From Paeniglutamicibacter psychrophenolicus (GTDB taxonomy: Bacteria; Actinomycetota; Actinomycetes; Actinomycetales; Micrococcaceae), in NCBI RefSeq assembly GCF_030812255.1, contig NZ_JAUSSH010000006.1:62001-126000 (forward strand): a stretch of DNA of 64,000 bases, in the 5' to 3' direction. The position numbers and the translations under genes were made by a program. This document shows positions 16,318-24,497 of the stretch, one piece after another. Under the pieces are notes generated by a model. It was not told the origin of the DNA, ran no database searches, and worked only from the letters and a program-made list of their open reading frames with translations. Position 1 is the first letter of the stretch. Each line of letters opens with the position of its first letter.

Positions 16318-16410
16318 AACCGAGTTCGAATGGTTCCTTGCCACAGTTGGCGGTCCCGGCCTGGCGCACCATGGCCTGACCGTTCATTCTTAGATGGCTA
16401 GACTGGCGAG

Positions 16411-16788
16411 GTGAAGCAAGAATCAAGAGCCGTCAGAATCGACGCCTGGCTATGGTCGATTCGAATCTACAAGACCCGCTCGGCGGCGACCACGGCCTGC
16501 AGAGCCGGCCACGTGCGCCTGAACGACAAGCCCGCGAAGGCGGCACAAATTGTAGTTCCGGGCGACACCATCCGGGTCAGGCAGTCAGGCTTCGACCGGA
16601 TCCTGGAAGTTACGGCAGTGATTGCCAAAAGGGTCGGTGCCGACATCGCAGCACGCTGCTACGTTGACCACACACCTGTCCGTCCCAAGGAAGTCATCCC
16701 CCAGGTCCCGGTAAGGGACAGGGGCGCGGGTCGACCGACGAAGAAGGATCGGCGTGAGATGGAACGGCTTCGCGACAATTTCCGTTAG
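16411..16788 (+). CDS. S4-domain RNA-binding protein (Hsp15-like)
   Basis: A 125-residue protein with an N-terminal S4 domain (RIDAWLWSIRIYKTRSAATT, then GHVRLNDKPAKAAQIV and GDTIRVRQ) and a basic tail (RPTKKDRREMERLRDNFR). Hsp15 homologues bind free 50S subunits carrying nascent chains; in actinobacteria the role is less studied. The GTG at 16411 has TAGACT 6 bases upstream, a leaderless arrangement. Confidence 0.88.
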   Translation: MKQESRAVRIDAWLWSIRIYKTRSAATTACRAGHVRLNDKPAKAAQIVVPGDTIRVRQSGFDRILEVTAVIAKRVGADIAARCYVDHTPVRPKEVIPQVPVRDRGAGRPTKKDRREMERLRDNFR

Positions 16789-16867
16789 CCCCGCGACTAC
16801 GATGAGTAGTAGTCACTGGATACACGATTTGAAGGCGTTGTACCCGAACCCCTGATTGAGGAGAAAC

Positions 16868-17095
16868 ATGGCTCAGAAGAAACGCTGGAACGAAATTTCT
16901 GTTGTTTCGCGCTGGCGAATCGTTGTCTTGGGTATCGTCCAGCTGGCCTTGCAGTTCGTCGCCTTGCGCGATCTTGTCAAGCGACCTGCTGCCAACGTGC
17001 GCGGTTCCAAGGGTGCATGGGCTGCTGCATCATTTATTAATTTTTTGGGCCCTATTGCGTATTTGGCTTGCGGTCGGCTCCGCAACAAGAAATAG
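16868..17095 (+). CDS. Small PLDc_N-like membrane protein
   Basis: A 75-residue protein with two hydrophobic segments. The second (AAASFINFLGPIAYLACGRL) matches the PLDc_N pattern of a short loop, Pro, then a G-R end. This domain also starts cardiolipin synthases, but no catalytic HKD domain follows. The ATG at 16868 follows GAGGAG. Function unknown. Confidence 0.75.
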   Translation: MAQKKRWNEISVVSRWRIVVLGIVQLALQFVALRDLVKRPAANVRGSKGAWAAASFINFLGPIAYLACGRLRNKK

Positions 17096-17423
17096 CGTTC
17101 GTTGATTTGTCCGCTCGCTTGTGGAGCAAGGGAGAAAGTCTCGTGAACGGTCTTGGTGGCTTTTTCGATCAGACCCGAATCCGTGAGCAGTGGATTTGCC
17201 GGGCTGATCTTCTGGCGATGGGCGGATAGCCGCCGGGATTCGTGTTTTGGGCATGCCGACGGCGCCGGGTCCGCCGCGACGCTTCGAAGGGTCCCCTTTT
17301 CCTTGGGAAGGTCTTTCTCGTGTGGTCGTGGGCGGTCAGTGCCCGGGATCAGCCAAGGCGACGGGAATTACTGTAGTTTCGGCAGGACGATCGTGAGCAG
17401 GTTCCGTCCCGGTGGCAGTCTCA
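17096..17423. other. Intergenic region with a possible tiny ORF
   Basis: About 330 bases without a recognised gene. A GTG at 17142 after AAGGGAG opens 28 codons (MNGLGGFFDQTRIREQWICR at the start) ending at 17228. It has no recognisable relative and may be chance. The stretch between 17230 and 17420 holds no pattern I can name and may be eroded sequence belonging to the LuxR remnant. Confidence 0.35.
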
Positions 17424-17724
17424 GGTATGTAATCCCGGCCCAGCGGGTCACTCTTACTCGCGGATCCGGGTCTGACCCGACCTCGGGATCGACGTGTAAT
17501 ACAAGCGCTGTCATTAGGCCTCACCAACGCCCAAATCGCCTCACTGCTGCTTGTCAGCGAAGGCACGGTAAAGGCGCAACTGGCAAAGATCATGGAACCA
17601 CTTGGCTTCAGCAACCGTGTCCAGCTCGCGGTCTTGGCCGTTCAGGCCGGGCTACTGGAAGAATCGCGAACGACCATGCCACTGGATGTCGGCCGCTTGC
17701 ATCATGCGGCGCCGCGCGCCTGAA
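17424..17724 (+). pseudogene. Remnant of a LuxR-type response regulator (DNA-binding domain only)
   Basis: Reading from 17472, LTRPRDRRVIQALSLGLTNA continues into QIASLLLVSEGTVKAQLAKI and a typical end LGFSNRVQLAVLAVQAGLL, a complete LuxR/NarL helix-turn-helix. There is an in-frame TAA just before 17424, no plausible start codon before the domain, and no receiver domain upstream, so it looks like a decayed regulator. The reading frame inside the domain is intact, so decay may be recent or the domain may be expressed from an unusual start. It ends 13 bases from the convergent dehydrogenase gene. Confidence 0.7.
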
Positions 17725-17737
17725 ATTTTGACCAGAA

Positions 17738-18754
17738 CTAATATCCCTGGAATGGGTCATAGGTGTTGAACATTTCCTCGCCGTCCAAGTAACGGCGCAG
17801 GTTTTTCGTGAAGAGTTCCACCAGGCGTGAATTCTCAGCGTCCACGTTTGCGGCAGTATGAGGGGAGAGAATCAGGTTTGGGGCGTCCCACAAGGGGTGC
17901 CCGGCTGGTAGTGGTTCCGGATTCGCCACGTCAAGAACAGCCCCGCCAAGATGCCCTCCGGCGAGCACATCGAGAAGGGCGTCCTGGTCGATGACCGGAC
18001 CGCGGGCCAGATTTACGAGAAATGCCCCTTGCTTCATTTCGGACAGCCTCCGCTTGTCCATGAGCCCCGTGGTTTCTTCGGTCAGCGGGCATGCAAGAAC
18101 CACGATGTCGTACTCCCTCAGCTGGCATTCCTGCAGGCTGACGGATCGCTCAAATGGCTTGTCCAGCAGTCTGCCCGCTCGAGTCGTTCCGTCGCAGCTG
18201 ACTCCCATGAAGCTCAAGGTCCTGGCTACTTCGCTGCCAATGCTGCCCGCCCCGATGATCAAGGCGCGACGTCCGTGTAGCGTCTTCGATGCACCGTTTG
18301 TCCAACGGTGCACCTTCCGCTGCGATTCGAGGAATGGAAGTTCTCGGATGAAATAAAGCAGCCCGGCCAAGGCAAACTCGGCCAGGGGCTTGGCGTGCAC
18401 GCCAGCGGCCGTGGTGATCCGAACCTTGTCTTCGGTGTGCCCCATCGCTACTGCCCGCGCACCGACGCCGGCCTGCGAGGCCTGGATCCAGTCAAGTCGC
18501 GGACTGTGTTCCCGCCAATCACGCGGTTGCCACCAGTCGAAGTCGAACATGACGGTGGCATTCGCCAGATGTCCCTGCCACTCGGCCAGCTGTCCTTCGG
18601 TGAGTTCACGAGGCTTGCCCCAATGATCCGCCCCGAATTGCGGGACGGGCAGCAACTCGGGCCGGTAAACGACGTCGACCTCGGGAATGGCATCGATCAG
18701 CCGGCCAACCAGCTCCTCCTGGAGATACGAGCAAATCAAGACTTGTGGGCGCAT
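17738..18754 (-). CDS. D-isomer 2-hydroxyacid dehydrogenase, NAD-binding
   Basis: A 338-residue oxidoreductase of the D-2-hydroxyacid dehydrogenase family. The nucleotide motif is GAGSIGSEVARTL (near residue 168), and the catalytic triad is visible as Arg in NLARGPVIDQ, Glu in ANPEPLPAGHPLW and His in LSPHTAANV. Glyoxylate/hydroxypyruvate reductase-like members share this pattern, but the sequence does not fix the substrate. The ATG at 18754 begins MRPQVLICSYLQEELV. It is divergent from the PaaX-type gene, so the two may share a promoter region and regulation. Confidence 0.88.
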   Translation of the reverse strand: MRPQVLICSYLQEELVGRLIDAIPEVDVVYRPELLPVPQFGADHWGKPRELTEGQLAEWQGHLANATVMFDFDWWQPRDWREHSPRLDWIQASQAGVGARAVAMGHTEDKVRITTAAGVHAKPLAEFALAGLLYFIRELPFLESQRKVHRWTNGASKTLHGRRALIIGAGSIGSEVARTLSFMGVSCDGTTRAGRLLDKPFERSVSLQECQLREYDIVVLACPLTEETTGLMDKRRLSEMKQGAFLVNLARGPVIDQDALLDVLAGGHLGGAVLDVANPEPLPAGHPLWDAPNLILSPHTAANVDAENSRLVELFTKNLRRYLDGEEMFNTYDPFQGY

Positions 18755-18898
18755 GGAGCTCCGGGACCTCTTTCGTGGGGTGGTGGTGCGAGGGGTCGCG
18801 ACCCATGTGTAGTTGTTTCCGGCGTCATGAGAACGACACGACGGAAAAATTCGGGACCCTCGGACAGGCTACCTCGAGTGGTTCGATAAGGTGAGCGC

Positions 18899-19780
18899 AT
18901 GACCACACTCGTAGGCGACAGCAAGGGCCCCAGGGAGACCCCGGTCCCGCGACACCACCAGCTCATCGTCTCGTTGTTCGGCCTGTACGCACGCCAGCAC
19001 GGCGGTGCGCTGGCCGTGGCCACCATCATCGACCTGATGCGCGACATCGGGGTCGAGTCCACTGGAACCAGGTCCTCGATCTCGCGCCTGAAAAAGCGCG
19101 GCGTCATCGACAGCGTGCAGGTCAACGGCCGCAACGGCTACGCACTGGCCCCCTCGGTCATCGAAACGTTCATCGAGGGCGACGAACGCATCTTCCACCC
19201 CAGGCGGGCCAGGATCGGCGAGCAGTGGCTCCTGGCAACCTTCACCGTTCCGGAGTCGCAGCGCAACATCCGGCACAAGATCCGCTCCGCGCTGGTGCGC
19301 ATGGGCTTCGGTTCGGTGACCCCGGGGTTGTGGATCGCCCCGGGCCATCTCCGCGATGCGGTTCTGGCCTATTTCAACACCCGCGGGCTGAACGAGTACC
19401 TCGAGTTCTTTATGGCCGACCACGTCGGCGGGGCCGACCTGCACAAGAACATCGGGGCCTGGTGGGACCTGCCGGCACTTGACGCCCTGTACTCGGACTT
19501 CCTCGAGCACAACCGGGGGCTTCTGGAGTCGTGGGTCCAGCGCGACGGATTCGACGTCGATCCCGACTCCGATGCCAGGGCGTTCGGCGACTACCTGGTC
19601 CTGGTCACCCAGTGGCGACGCCTGCCCTACCTCGACCCGGGGCTGCCCACAGAGTTCCTGCCGCGGAACTGGAACGCCCTTGAAGCCGAGCAGCTCTTCC
19701 AGCAGCTCCACGTCTTGTTGGCCCCGCGCGCGCAGCGCCATGCCGACCGCGCCATCGACGACCACGCGGTCACCGGATAG
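18899..19780 (+). CDS. PaaX family transcriptional regulator
   Basis: A 293-residue regulator with an N-terminal winged helix (LIVSLFGLYARQHGGALAVA, then SISRLKKRGVIDS) and a PaaX C-terminal part (QWLLATFTVPESQRNIRHKI, FGSVTPGLWIAP, WDLPAL). PaaX proteins repress phenylacetate or related aryl-CoA catabolism and are released by an aryl-CoA ligand. Next to a CoA-dependent aromatic cluster, a CoA thioester of its substrate is the likely effector. The ATG at 18899 sits 6 bases after TAAGGT, suggesting a leaderless mRNA. A terminator separates it from the convergent ridA-like gene. Confidence 0.9.
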   Translation: MTTLVGDSKGPRETPVPRHHQLIVSLFGLYARQHGGALAVATIIDLMRDIGVESTGTRSSISRLKKRGVIDSVQVNGRNGYALAPSVIETFIEGDERIFHPRRARIGEQWLLATFTVPESQRNIRHKIRSALVRMGFGSVTPGLWIAPGHLRDAVLAYFNTRGLNEYLEFFMADHVGGADLHKNIGAWWDLPALDALYSDFLEHNRGLLESWVQRDGFDVDPDSDARAFGDYLVLVTQWRRLPYLDPGLPTEFLPRNWNALEAEQLFQQLHVLLAPRAQRHADRAIDDHAVTG

Positions 19781-19802
19781 TCGGTCCCCCCACCTTAACA
19801 AG

Positions 19803-19856
19803 AAGCCGTGCCGTGCAACCGCCCCCTTGCGGGGAAGCTGTTGCACGGCACGGCTT
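19803..19856. terminator. Bidirectional terminator with perfect 17-bp stem
   Basis: Arms AAGCCGTGCCGTGCAAC and GTTGCACGGCACGGCTT are perfect reverse complements around a 20-base GC-rich loop. It lies between the convergent paaX-like and ridA-like genes and can serve both. Confidence 0.85.
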
Positions 19857-19891
19857 CCTTGGTTGTTTGCCCTTCTTGCCGGCCCGGAAAA

Positions 19892-20311
19892 CTAGGCGCG
19901 GTCCTGGATCACCGCAATGCCCTGGATCTCGATGAGGGCCTCGGGCTGCCACAAGCGGCTTACGCCGATGCCGGCGAGCGCCGGATACTTGCTGCCTGCC
20001 ATCTCGCGCCAGAGCCGGCCAATCTCGCGGCCATTGGCCAGGTAGTCGTCTACGTCGGTGAGGTAGATGGTCACCGACACCAGGTCCTCGGGCTGTCCGC
20101 CGGCCTCGACGAGCGTTGCCAGGACGTTGGAGAACGCCTGCTTGAACTGGTCCACGATGTTGCCCGGAACGATCTTCATGTCCTTGTCCAGGGCGGTCTG
20201 GCCGCCCAGGTACACGGTCTTTCCCGCGAGCACACCGTGGGCGAATCCGGAGGGCTTGCCCAGTGAATCGGGGTTGATGGTGAGGTTCTGGATGAGGGTG
20301 GTTTCGGTCAT
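19892..20311 (-). CDS. RidA family enamine/imine deaminase-like protein
   Basis: A 139-residue RidA/YjgF-fold protein. It shows LYLGGQTALD-type beta strands (VYLGGQTALDKDMKIVPG), VSVTIYLTDVDDY and a C-terminal LIEIQGIAVI. The YjgF arginine expected near residue 105 is not seen: the region reads YPALAGIGVSRLW, with Arg later, so deaminase activity is not certain. Classical RidA hydrolyses reactive enamines to ketones. The ATG at 20311 follows GGAGAG. Divergent from the FAH-family gene and close to an aryl-CoA pathway, it may process an enamine such as the dearomatised product of 2-aminobenzoyl-CoA. That role is inferred. Confidence 0.87.
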   Translation of the reverse strand: MTETTLIQNLTINPDSLGKPSGFAHGVLAGKTVYLGGQTALDKDMKIVPGNIVDQFKQAFSNVLATLVEAGGQPEDLVSVTIYLTDVDDYLANGREIGRLWREMAGSKYPALAGIGVSRLWQPEALIEIQGIAVIQDRA

Positions 20312-20367
20312 CGTGCTCTCCTGGGGGTCTTGTGGCGATTGAGCGGCATTCCACTCTGGCGCAGGTT

Positions 20368-20383
20368 GGTGACGCGTGTTACA
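20368..20383. promoter_or_regulatory. CRP/GlxR-like site in divergent ridA/FAH region
   Basis: GGTGACGCGTGTTACA matches the TGTGA-N6-TCACA consensus at 8 of 10 fixed positions. It lies 57 bases from the ridA-like start and 70 bases from the FAH-family start. A second site of the same type occurs in the MFS promoter at 30106. Confidence 0.55.
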
Positions 20384-20452
20384 TTGAGAATACGTGACGG
20401 CAGTCAAAAAGTCGACACAGTAGATTTGATGGATGGCGAAGGAGCCAACGGA

Positions 20453-21298
20453 ATGAAACTCGCTACGGTTCGACATGGCGGGCGCACCACCGCCGCGCTG
20501 GTGGTGGCAGGCGGCTACCAGCCGCTGCCCGCACGCAATCTCAGCGAGCTGCTTGCCCTCCCCGGCTGGAAATCCATCCTCAAGGAAGCTTCCTCCGGAC
20601 ATTGCGGCCCCGATGTCCTGCCCGCATCCGAGATCGAACTGTTGAACCCGGTGCCGAACCCGGCAAAAGTCATTTGTTGCGGCCTGAACTATGCGGAGCA
20701 CATCCTGGAAATGGGACGCGAGCTCCCCGACTATCCCACGCTCTTCGCCAAGTTCGCCGACACCCTCACGGACCCCGATGCCCCGATCGTCGCCGACGAA
20801 TCGGTGGACCTGGACTGGGAGGCCGAGCTGGCCGTGGTTCTCGGATCCACCCTGAAGGACGCCTCCGAGGACGAAGCGGCAGCCGCCATCGCCGGCTACA
20901 CCGTGGCCAACGACATTTCCATGCGCGACTGGCAGCGCCGCACCCTGCAGTGGTTCCAGGGCAAGGCCTTTGACCGCACCACGCCGCTGGGACCCGTGCT
21001 GGTCACCGCCGATGCGCTGGATCCAGAGGCCGGCCTCGAGGTCATCTGCAGCCTCAACGGCGAAGAGGTCCAGCGCGGGAACACCAAGACGCTGGTCTTC
21101 TCCGCAGCCAGGCTCCTGTCCTACATCTCCAGCTTCACCGTGCTGCGCCCCGGCGACGTCGTCCTCACCGGAACCCCCGGCGGGGTCGGCATGGGCATGG
21201 TCCCGCCGCGCTTCCTGAAGGACGGGGACGAGCTGGTCACGCAGGTCCCCGGAATCGGAACCCTGCACAACCGCATCAGCCTGCGAATCAACGCTTAA
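20453..21298 (+). CDS. Fumarylacetoacetate hydrolase (FAH) family protein
   Basis: A 281-residue FAH-fold enzyme. Metal ligands are seen in LDWEAELAVVLG (E-x-E, after about residue 120) and TVANDISMRDWQ (Asp); GLNYAEH and LTGTPGGVG are family hallmarks. Members hydrolyse C-C bonds of beta-diketones such as fumarylpyruvate and acylpyruvates, or act as isomerases or decarboxylases. The ATG at 20453 follows AAGGAG by 9 bases. It opens a five-gene plus-strand run leading to the aryl-CoA ligase and hydroxylase, so a ring-cleavage or post-cleavage step is plausible. The exact reaction is not visible. Confidence 0.9.
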   Translation: MKLATVRHGGRTTAALVVAGGYQPLPARNLSELLALPGWKSILKEASSGHCGPDVLPASEIELLNPVPNPAKVICCGLNYAEHILEMGRELPDYPTLFAKFADTLTDPDAPIVADESVDLDWEAELAVVLGSTLKDASEDEAAAAIAGYTVANDISMRDWQRRTLQWFQGKAFDRTTPLGPVLVTADALDPEAGLEVICSLNGEEVQRGNTKTLVFSAARLLSYISSFTVLRPGDVVLTGTPGGVGMGMVPPRFLKDGDELVTQVPGIGTLHNRISLRINA

Positions 21299-21360
21299 CC
21301 CTGACAACCATGCCGACCGCCTCATCCACGCATCCAGCCACAGACCAAGGAGCCAAGCCC

Positions 21361-21846
21361 ATGAAAAACCCGACCCCCACCATCTACCGCACCGAGGGCG
21401 AGAACACCGTCTACGCCAACTCCAACGGAGTCGTGGTCCCCGTGGTCACCCGCAAGGGCGAAGAAGACTCCAACACCGCGCAATCCGGGGACTGCGTCCG
21501 CGTCTCCGGCGTCAGCATCCAGCACACCCCGGCCACGAAGCTCTGGTTCGGCCAGGTCTCCAACACCCCGGGCTACCGCTCGCTGCCCCACCACCACGGC
21601 GAAGCCGAGACCGGCGGCTACGTGCTGCGCGGCCACGGACGCATCTACTTCGGCGAGAACTACGAGCAGTTCCTGGACATGACAGCCGGCGACTGGGTCT
21701 TCGTCCCGCCGTTCATGCCGCACGTCGAGGCCAACATGTCGATCACCGAGGACCTCGTCTGGCTCACCGCCCGCACCCCGGAAAACATCGTGGTGAACCT
21801 CGAGGAAGTCGACGACGAAACCCTGGAAGGATACCGCCGGGCATGA
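21361..21846 (+). CDS. Small single-cupin protein
   Basis: A 161-residue cupin. The two cupin motifs are GYRSLPHHHGEAETGGYVLRG, which has the H-x-H and Glu ligands, and the later DWVFVPPFMPHVEAN with the last His. This gives a complete metal site. It is about half the length of gentisate 1,2-dioxygenases, which have two cupin domains, so it is not that enzyme by length; a small dioxygenase, isomerase or hydratase is possible. The start follows AAGGAG. Its stop overlaps the TesB-like start as ATGA. It belongs to the run FAH-cupin-thioesterase-ligase-hydroxylase. Confidence 0.82.
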   Translation: MKNPTPTIYRTEGENTVYANSNGVVVPVVTRKGEEDSNTAQSGDCVRVSGVSIQHTPATKLWFGQVSNTPGYRSLPHHHGEAETGGYVLRGHGRIYFGENYEQFLDMTAGDWVFVPPFMPHVEANMSITEDLVWLTARTPENIVVNLEEVDDETLEGYRRA

Positions 21847-22712
21847 GCTCACAAATCTTCCTTGATGCCATCGACTTGACCGCTTGCGAGGCCGAGGTCT
21901 TTGACACGGCCTTCACCGCCATCCCCCAATATGTTCCGTGGCCCAAGGCCTACGGCGGGGACATGGTGGCCCAGGGTGCCTCGGCCATGATGCGCTCGGT
22001 GGACGGGGACAGGGAACTGCACTCGATGCATTCCTACTTCCTGCGCCCCGTGGACATGCACGTTCCGGTCCGCTACGAGGTCGAGCTGATGCGCGACGGC
22101 CGCGGCTACTCCACCCGCCAGGTGCGCGGCTTCCAAAACGGCAAGGCCGTCTACACCGCCCTGGGCTCCTTCCACGTACCCGAAACCGGTCCCGAACAGT
22201 CCACCACGGCACCGGCCGAATTCCTGGACCTGGATCCCGAAACCCTGGCCAGCGCGGCGAACGTGCTCGCCTCGGCCGAGGGTCCAGCCGCCGAGTACTG
22301 GTCCACCGGCCGGTCCTTCGACATGCGCCACGTTCCCGGGGCCCTGTACCTCGAGGTCGACGGCAAGCCCTCGGCCCACCAGGCGGTCTGGGTCAAGGCG
22401 TTCACCGAGCTTCCCGATGACCAGATCACCCAGCGCGCGGCCCTGGCCTACGTGTGCGACTACACCATCCTGGAACCGCTGCTGCGGACCCAGAACCTGT
22501 CCTGGAGCACCACCGGACTTGTCACCGCGAGCCTCGACCACTCCATGTGGTTCCACCGCAGCGGACGCGTGGACGACTGGGTGCTCTACGTCCAGGAAGC
22601 CATCTCCAGCCAAAACAACCGCGGCCTGGCCCTGGGCCGCTTCTACACCCGTGACGGCCAGCTGCTGGCCACCGTCGCCCAGGAGGGCATGATCCGCGGA
22701 CCGCGCGGCTAA
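21843..22712 (+). CDS. TesB-type acyl-CoA thioesterase
   Basis: A 289-residue double-hotdog protein. The N-terminal unit has AFTAIPQYVPWPKAYGGDMV and LHSMHSYFLRPVDMHVPVRY, and the C-terminal unit has LAYVCDYTILEPLL and SLDHSMWFHRSGRVDDWVLY, matching acyl-CoA thioesterase II. It would hydrolyse an acyl- or aryl-CoA to free acid and CoA. The ATG overlaps the cupin stop (ATGA), so translation is coupled. In a CoA-dependent pathway it may release a product such as gentisate from gentisyl-CoA, or act as a safety valve for trapped CoA; both are inferred. Confidence 0.88.
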   Translation: MSSQIFLDAIDLTACEAEVFDTAFTAIPQYVPWPKAYGGDMVAQGASAMMRSVDGDRELHSMHSYFLRPVDMHVPVRYEVELMRDGRGYSTRQVRGFQNGKAVYTALGSFHVPETGPEQSTTAPAEFLDLDPETLASAANVLASAEGPAAEYWSTGRSFDMRHVPGALYLEVDGKPSAHQAVWVKAFTELPDDQITQRAALAYVCDYTILEPLLRTQNLSWSTTGLVTASLDHSMWFHRSGRVDDWVLYVQEAISSQNNRGLALGRFYTRDGQLLATVAQEGMIRGPRG

Positions 22713-22771
22713 GGCACCACAAGCACCATTGCAATCTTGAAAATCGACTCTTGGAAAGAGACGGCAAGTTC

Positions 22772-24403
22772 ATGGAATTATCGCTTTCGGCCCATCAAGA
22801 CACCTTCACGCGCGACCACCTGCCGCCGCACGAATTGTGGCCAACCCTGGAATTCACGCTGCCCGAACTGCAGTACCCCGAAAGGCTCAACGCCGCGACG
22901 GTGCTGATCGACGACGCTGTGGCAAGGTTCGGTGCAGATTCACCGGCCCTGCTGGCTCCCGACGGAACGGTGCAAGGCTACGGGGAGCTACTCGCCCGCG
23001 CCAACCAGGTCGCCCAGGTGTTGGTCGAGGACTTCGGGATCGTCCCCGGAAACCGGGTCATGCTCCGGGCCCCCAACAACGCCTGGCTCGTGGCCTGCTG
23101 GCTCGGGGTTCTGAAGGCCGGCGCCGTCGTGGTCACCACCATGCCGGCCCTGCGCGCCCCGGAAATCGCCAAGCTTGCCCACCTAACCAAGCCCTCCCTG
23201 ATGCTGTGCGACCACCGGTTCCTGGATGACGCCCGGGCCGCGGCGGGTTCCGCCTATCCGGTCGTGGCAGTCGGTTCGCAGGACCCCTCCGACCTGGTGG
23301 CACTTTCAGGTTCCAGGTCGGGCCAGTTCACCAACGTCGACACGGCGGCCGACGACGTGGCCCTGCTGGGCCCGACCTCCGGGACCACCGGGGTCCCGAA
23401 GATCACCATGCACTTCCACCGTGACATCCTGGCCAACGCTGACACCTTCGCCCGGCACATCCTGCAGCCGACACCCGGCGACGTGTTCGCAGGCTCCCCG
23501 CCCCTGGCTTTCACCTTCGGCCTGGGCGGATTGGTCGTCTTCCCGCTGCGCTTCGGCGCCAGCACCCTGCTCACCGAGCGCACCACCCCGGTGGAGCTCG
23601 CCCAGCTGTCCCACGACGCGAAGGCCACGATCCTGTTCACCGCGCCGACCGCCTACCGCGCCATCCTGAAGGAGGGCAAGGCGGAGTTGCTGCGCCCGTT
23701 GCGCCTGGGGGTCTCGGCCGGCGAGCATCTGCCGGCTGCCACCTGGGAAGCCGTCAAGGACGCCACCGGGCTGGAGTTGATCGACGGGATCGGCTCGACC
23801 GAGCTGCTGCACGTGTTCATCTCGGCCGCCGGGGCGGACATCCGCCCCGGCACCACCGGGACGGCGGTTCCCGGCTACCGCGCCACCATTCTTGACCTTG
23901 ACGGCAACGAACTCGGGCCGGACGAGGTCGGCCTGCTGGCCGTCATCGGCCCCACCGGCTGCCGATACCTGGATGACGAGCGCCAGCACGCCTACGTCTC
24001 CAATGGCTGGAACGTCACCGGTGACACCTTCGTGCGCGACGCCGAGGGCTACTTCACCTACCAGGCACGCAGCGACAACATGATCGTCTCCTCCGGCTAC
24101 AACATCGGCGGGCCCGAGGTCGAGGAAGCCATCATCCAGCACCCCGACGTGATGGAAACCGCCGTCGTCGCACGGCCCGACGAACAACGCGGCTCGGTGG
24201 TCTGCGCCTTCGTGGTGCTGGTGGACGGGGTCACCGGTTCGGCCGAGAAGGCCAAGGAACTCCAGGACTTCGTCAAGACGGTCATCGCACCCTACAAGTA
24301 CCCGCGCGACATCCGTTTCGTCGACGAGCTGCCCCGGAACCCCAGCGGCAAGCTCCAGCATTTCAAGCTGCGCGAGGCCCTGGCCCAATCCCCGGCCCTC
24401 TAG
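22772..24403 (+). CDS. Benzoate/2-aminobenzoate-type CoA ligase
   Basis: A 543-residue ANL-family acid-CoA ligase. The P-loop-like motif is GPTSGTTGVPKI, then NGWNVTGDTFVRDAEGYFTY and the catalytic lysine in RNPSGKLQHFKLRE. The overall length and VLRAPNNAWLV pattern place it near the benzoate-CoA and 2-aminobenzoate-CoA ligases. It would make an aryl-adenylate from ATP, then the aryl-CoA. The ATG at 22772 follows GAAAGAGA; a TTG seven codons upstream is less likely. The hydroxylase gene that follows would use its product. The aryl acid is not fixed by sequence: anthranilate, salicylate or benzoate are candidates. Confidence 0.9.
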   Translation: MELSLSAHQDTFTRDHLPPHELWPTLEFTLPELQYPERLNAATVLIDDAVARFGADSPALLAPDGTVQGYGELLARANQVAQVLVEDFGIVPGNRVMLRAPNNAWLVACWLGVLKAGAVVVTTMPALRAPEIAKLAHLTKPSLMLCDHRFLDDARAAAGSAYPVVAVGSQDPSDLVALSGSRSGQFTNVDTAADDVALLGPTSGTTGVPKITMHFHRDILANADTFARHILQPTPGDVFAGSPPLAFTFGLGGLVVFPLRFGASTLLTERTTPVELAQLSHDAKATILFTAPTAYRAILKEGKAELLRPLRLGVSAGEHLPAATWEAVKDATGLELIDGIGSTELLHVFISAAGADIRPGTTGTAVPGYRATILDLDGNELGPDEVGLLAVIGPTGCRYLDDERQHAYVSNGWNVTGDTFVRDAEGYFTYQARSDNMIVSSGYNIGGPEVEEAIIQHPDVMETAVVARPDEQRGSVVCAFVVLVDGVTGSAEKAKELQDFVKTVIAPYKYPRDIRFVDELPRNPSGKLQHFKLREALAQSPAL

Positions 24404-24497
24404 CCACACTTCCCACACTTCTCCCCCGTCAGCACCGCACGGCACCGGAACCTTCACCGGCCGCCGCAGCCCTGCCGACCCTTGAAAGGACCCAGAC

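Noticed and set aside
21361-21846. Gentisate 1,2-dioxygenase
   Set aside because: Only one cupin domain and 161 residues; the known enzymes are about twice as long.
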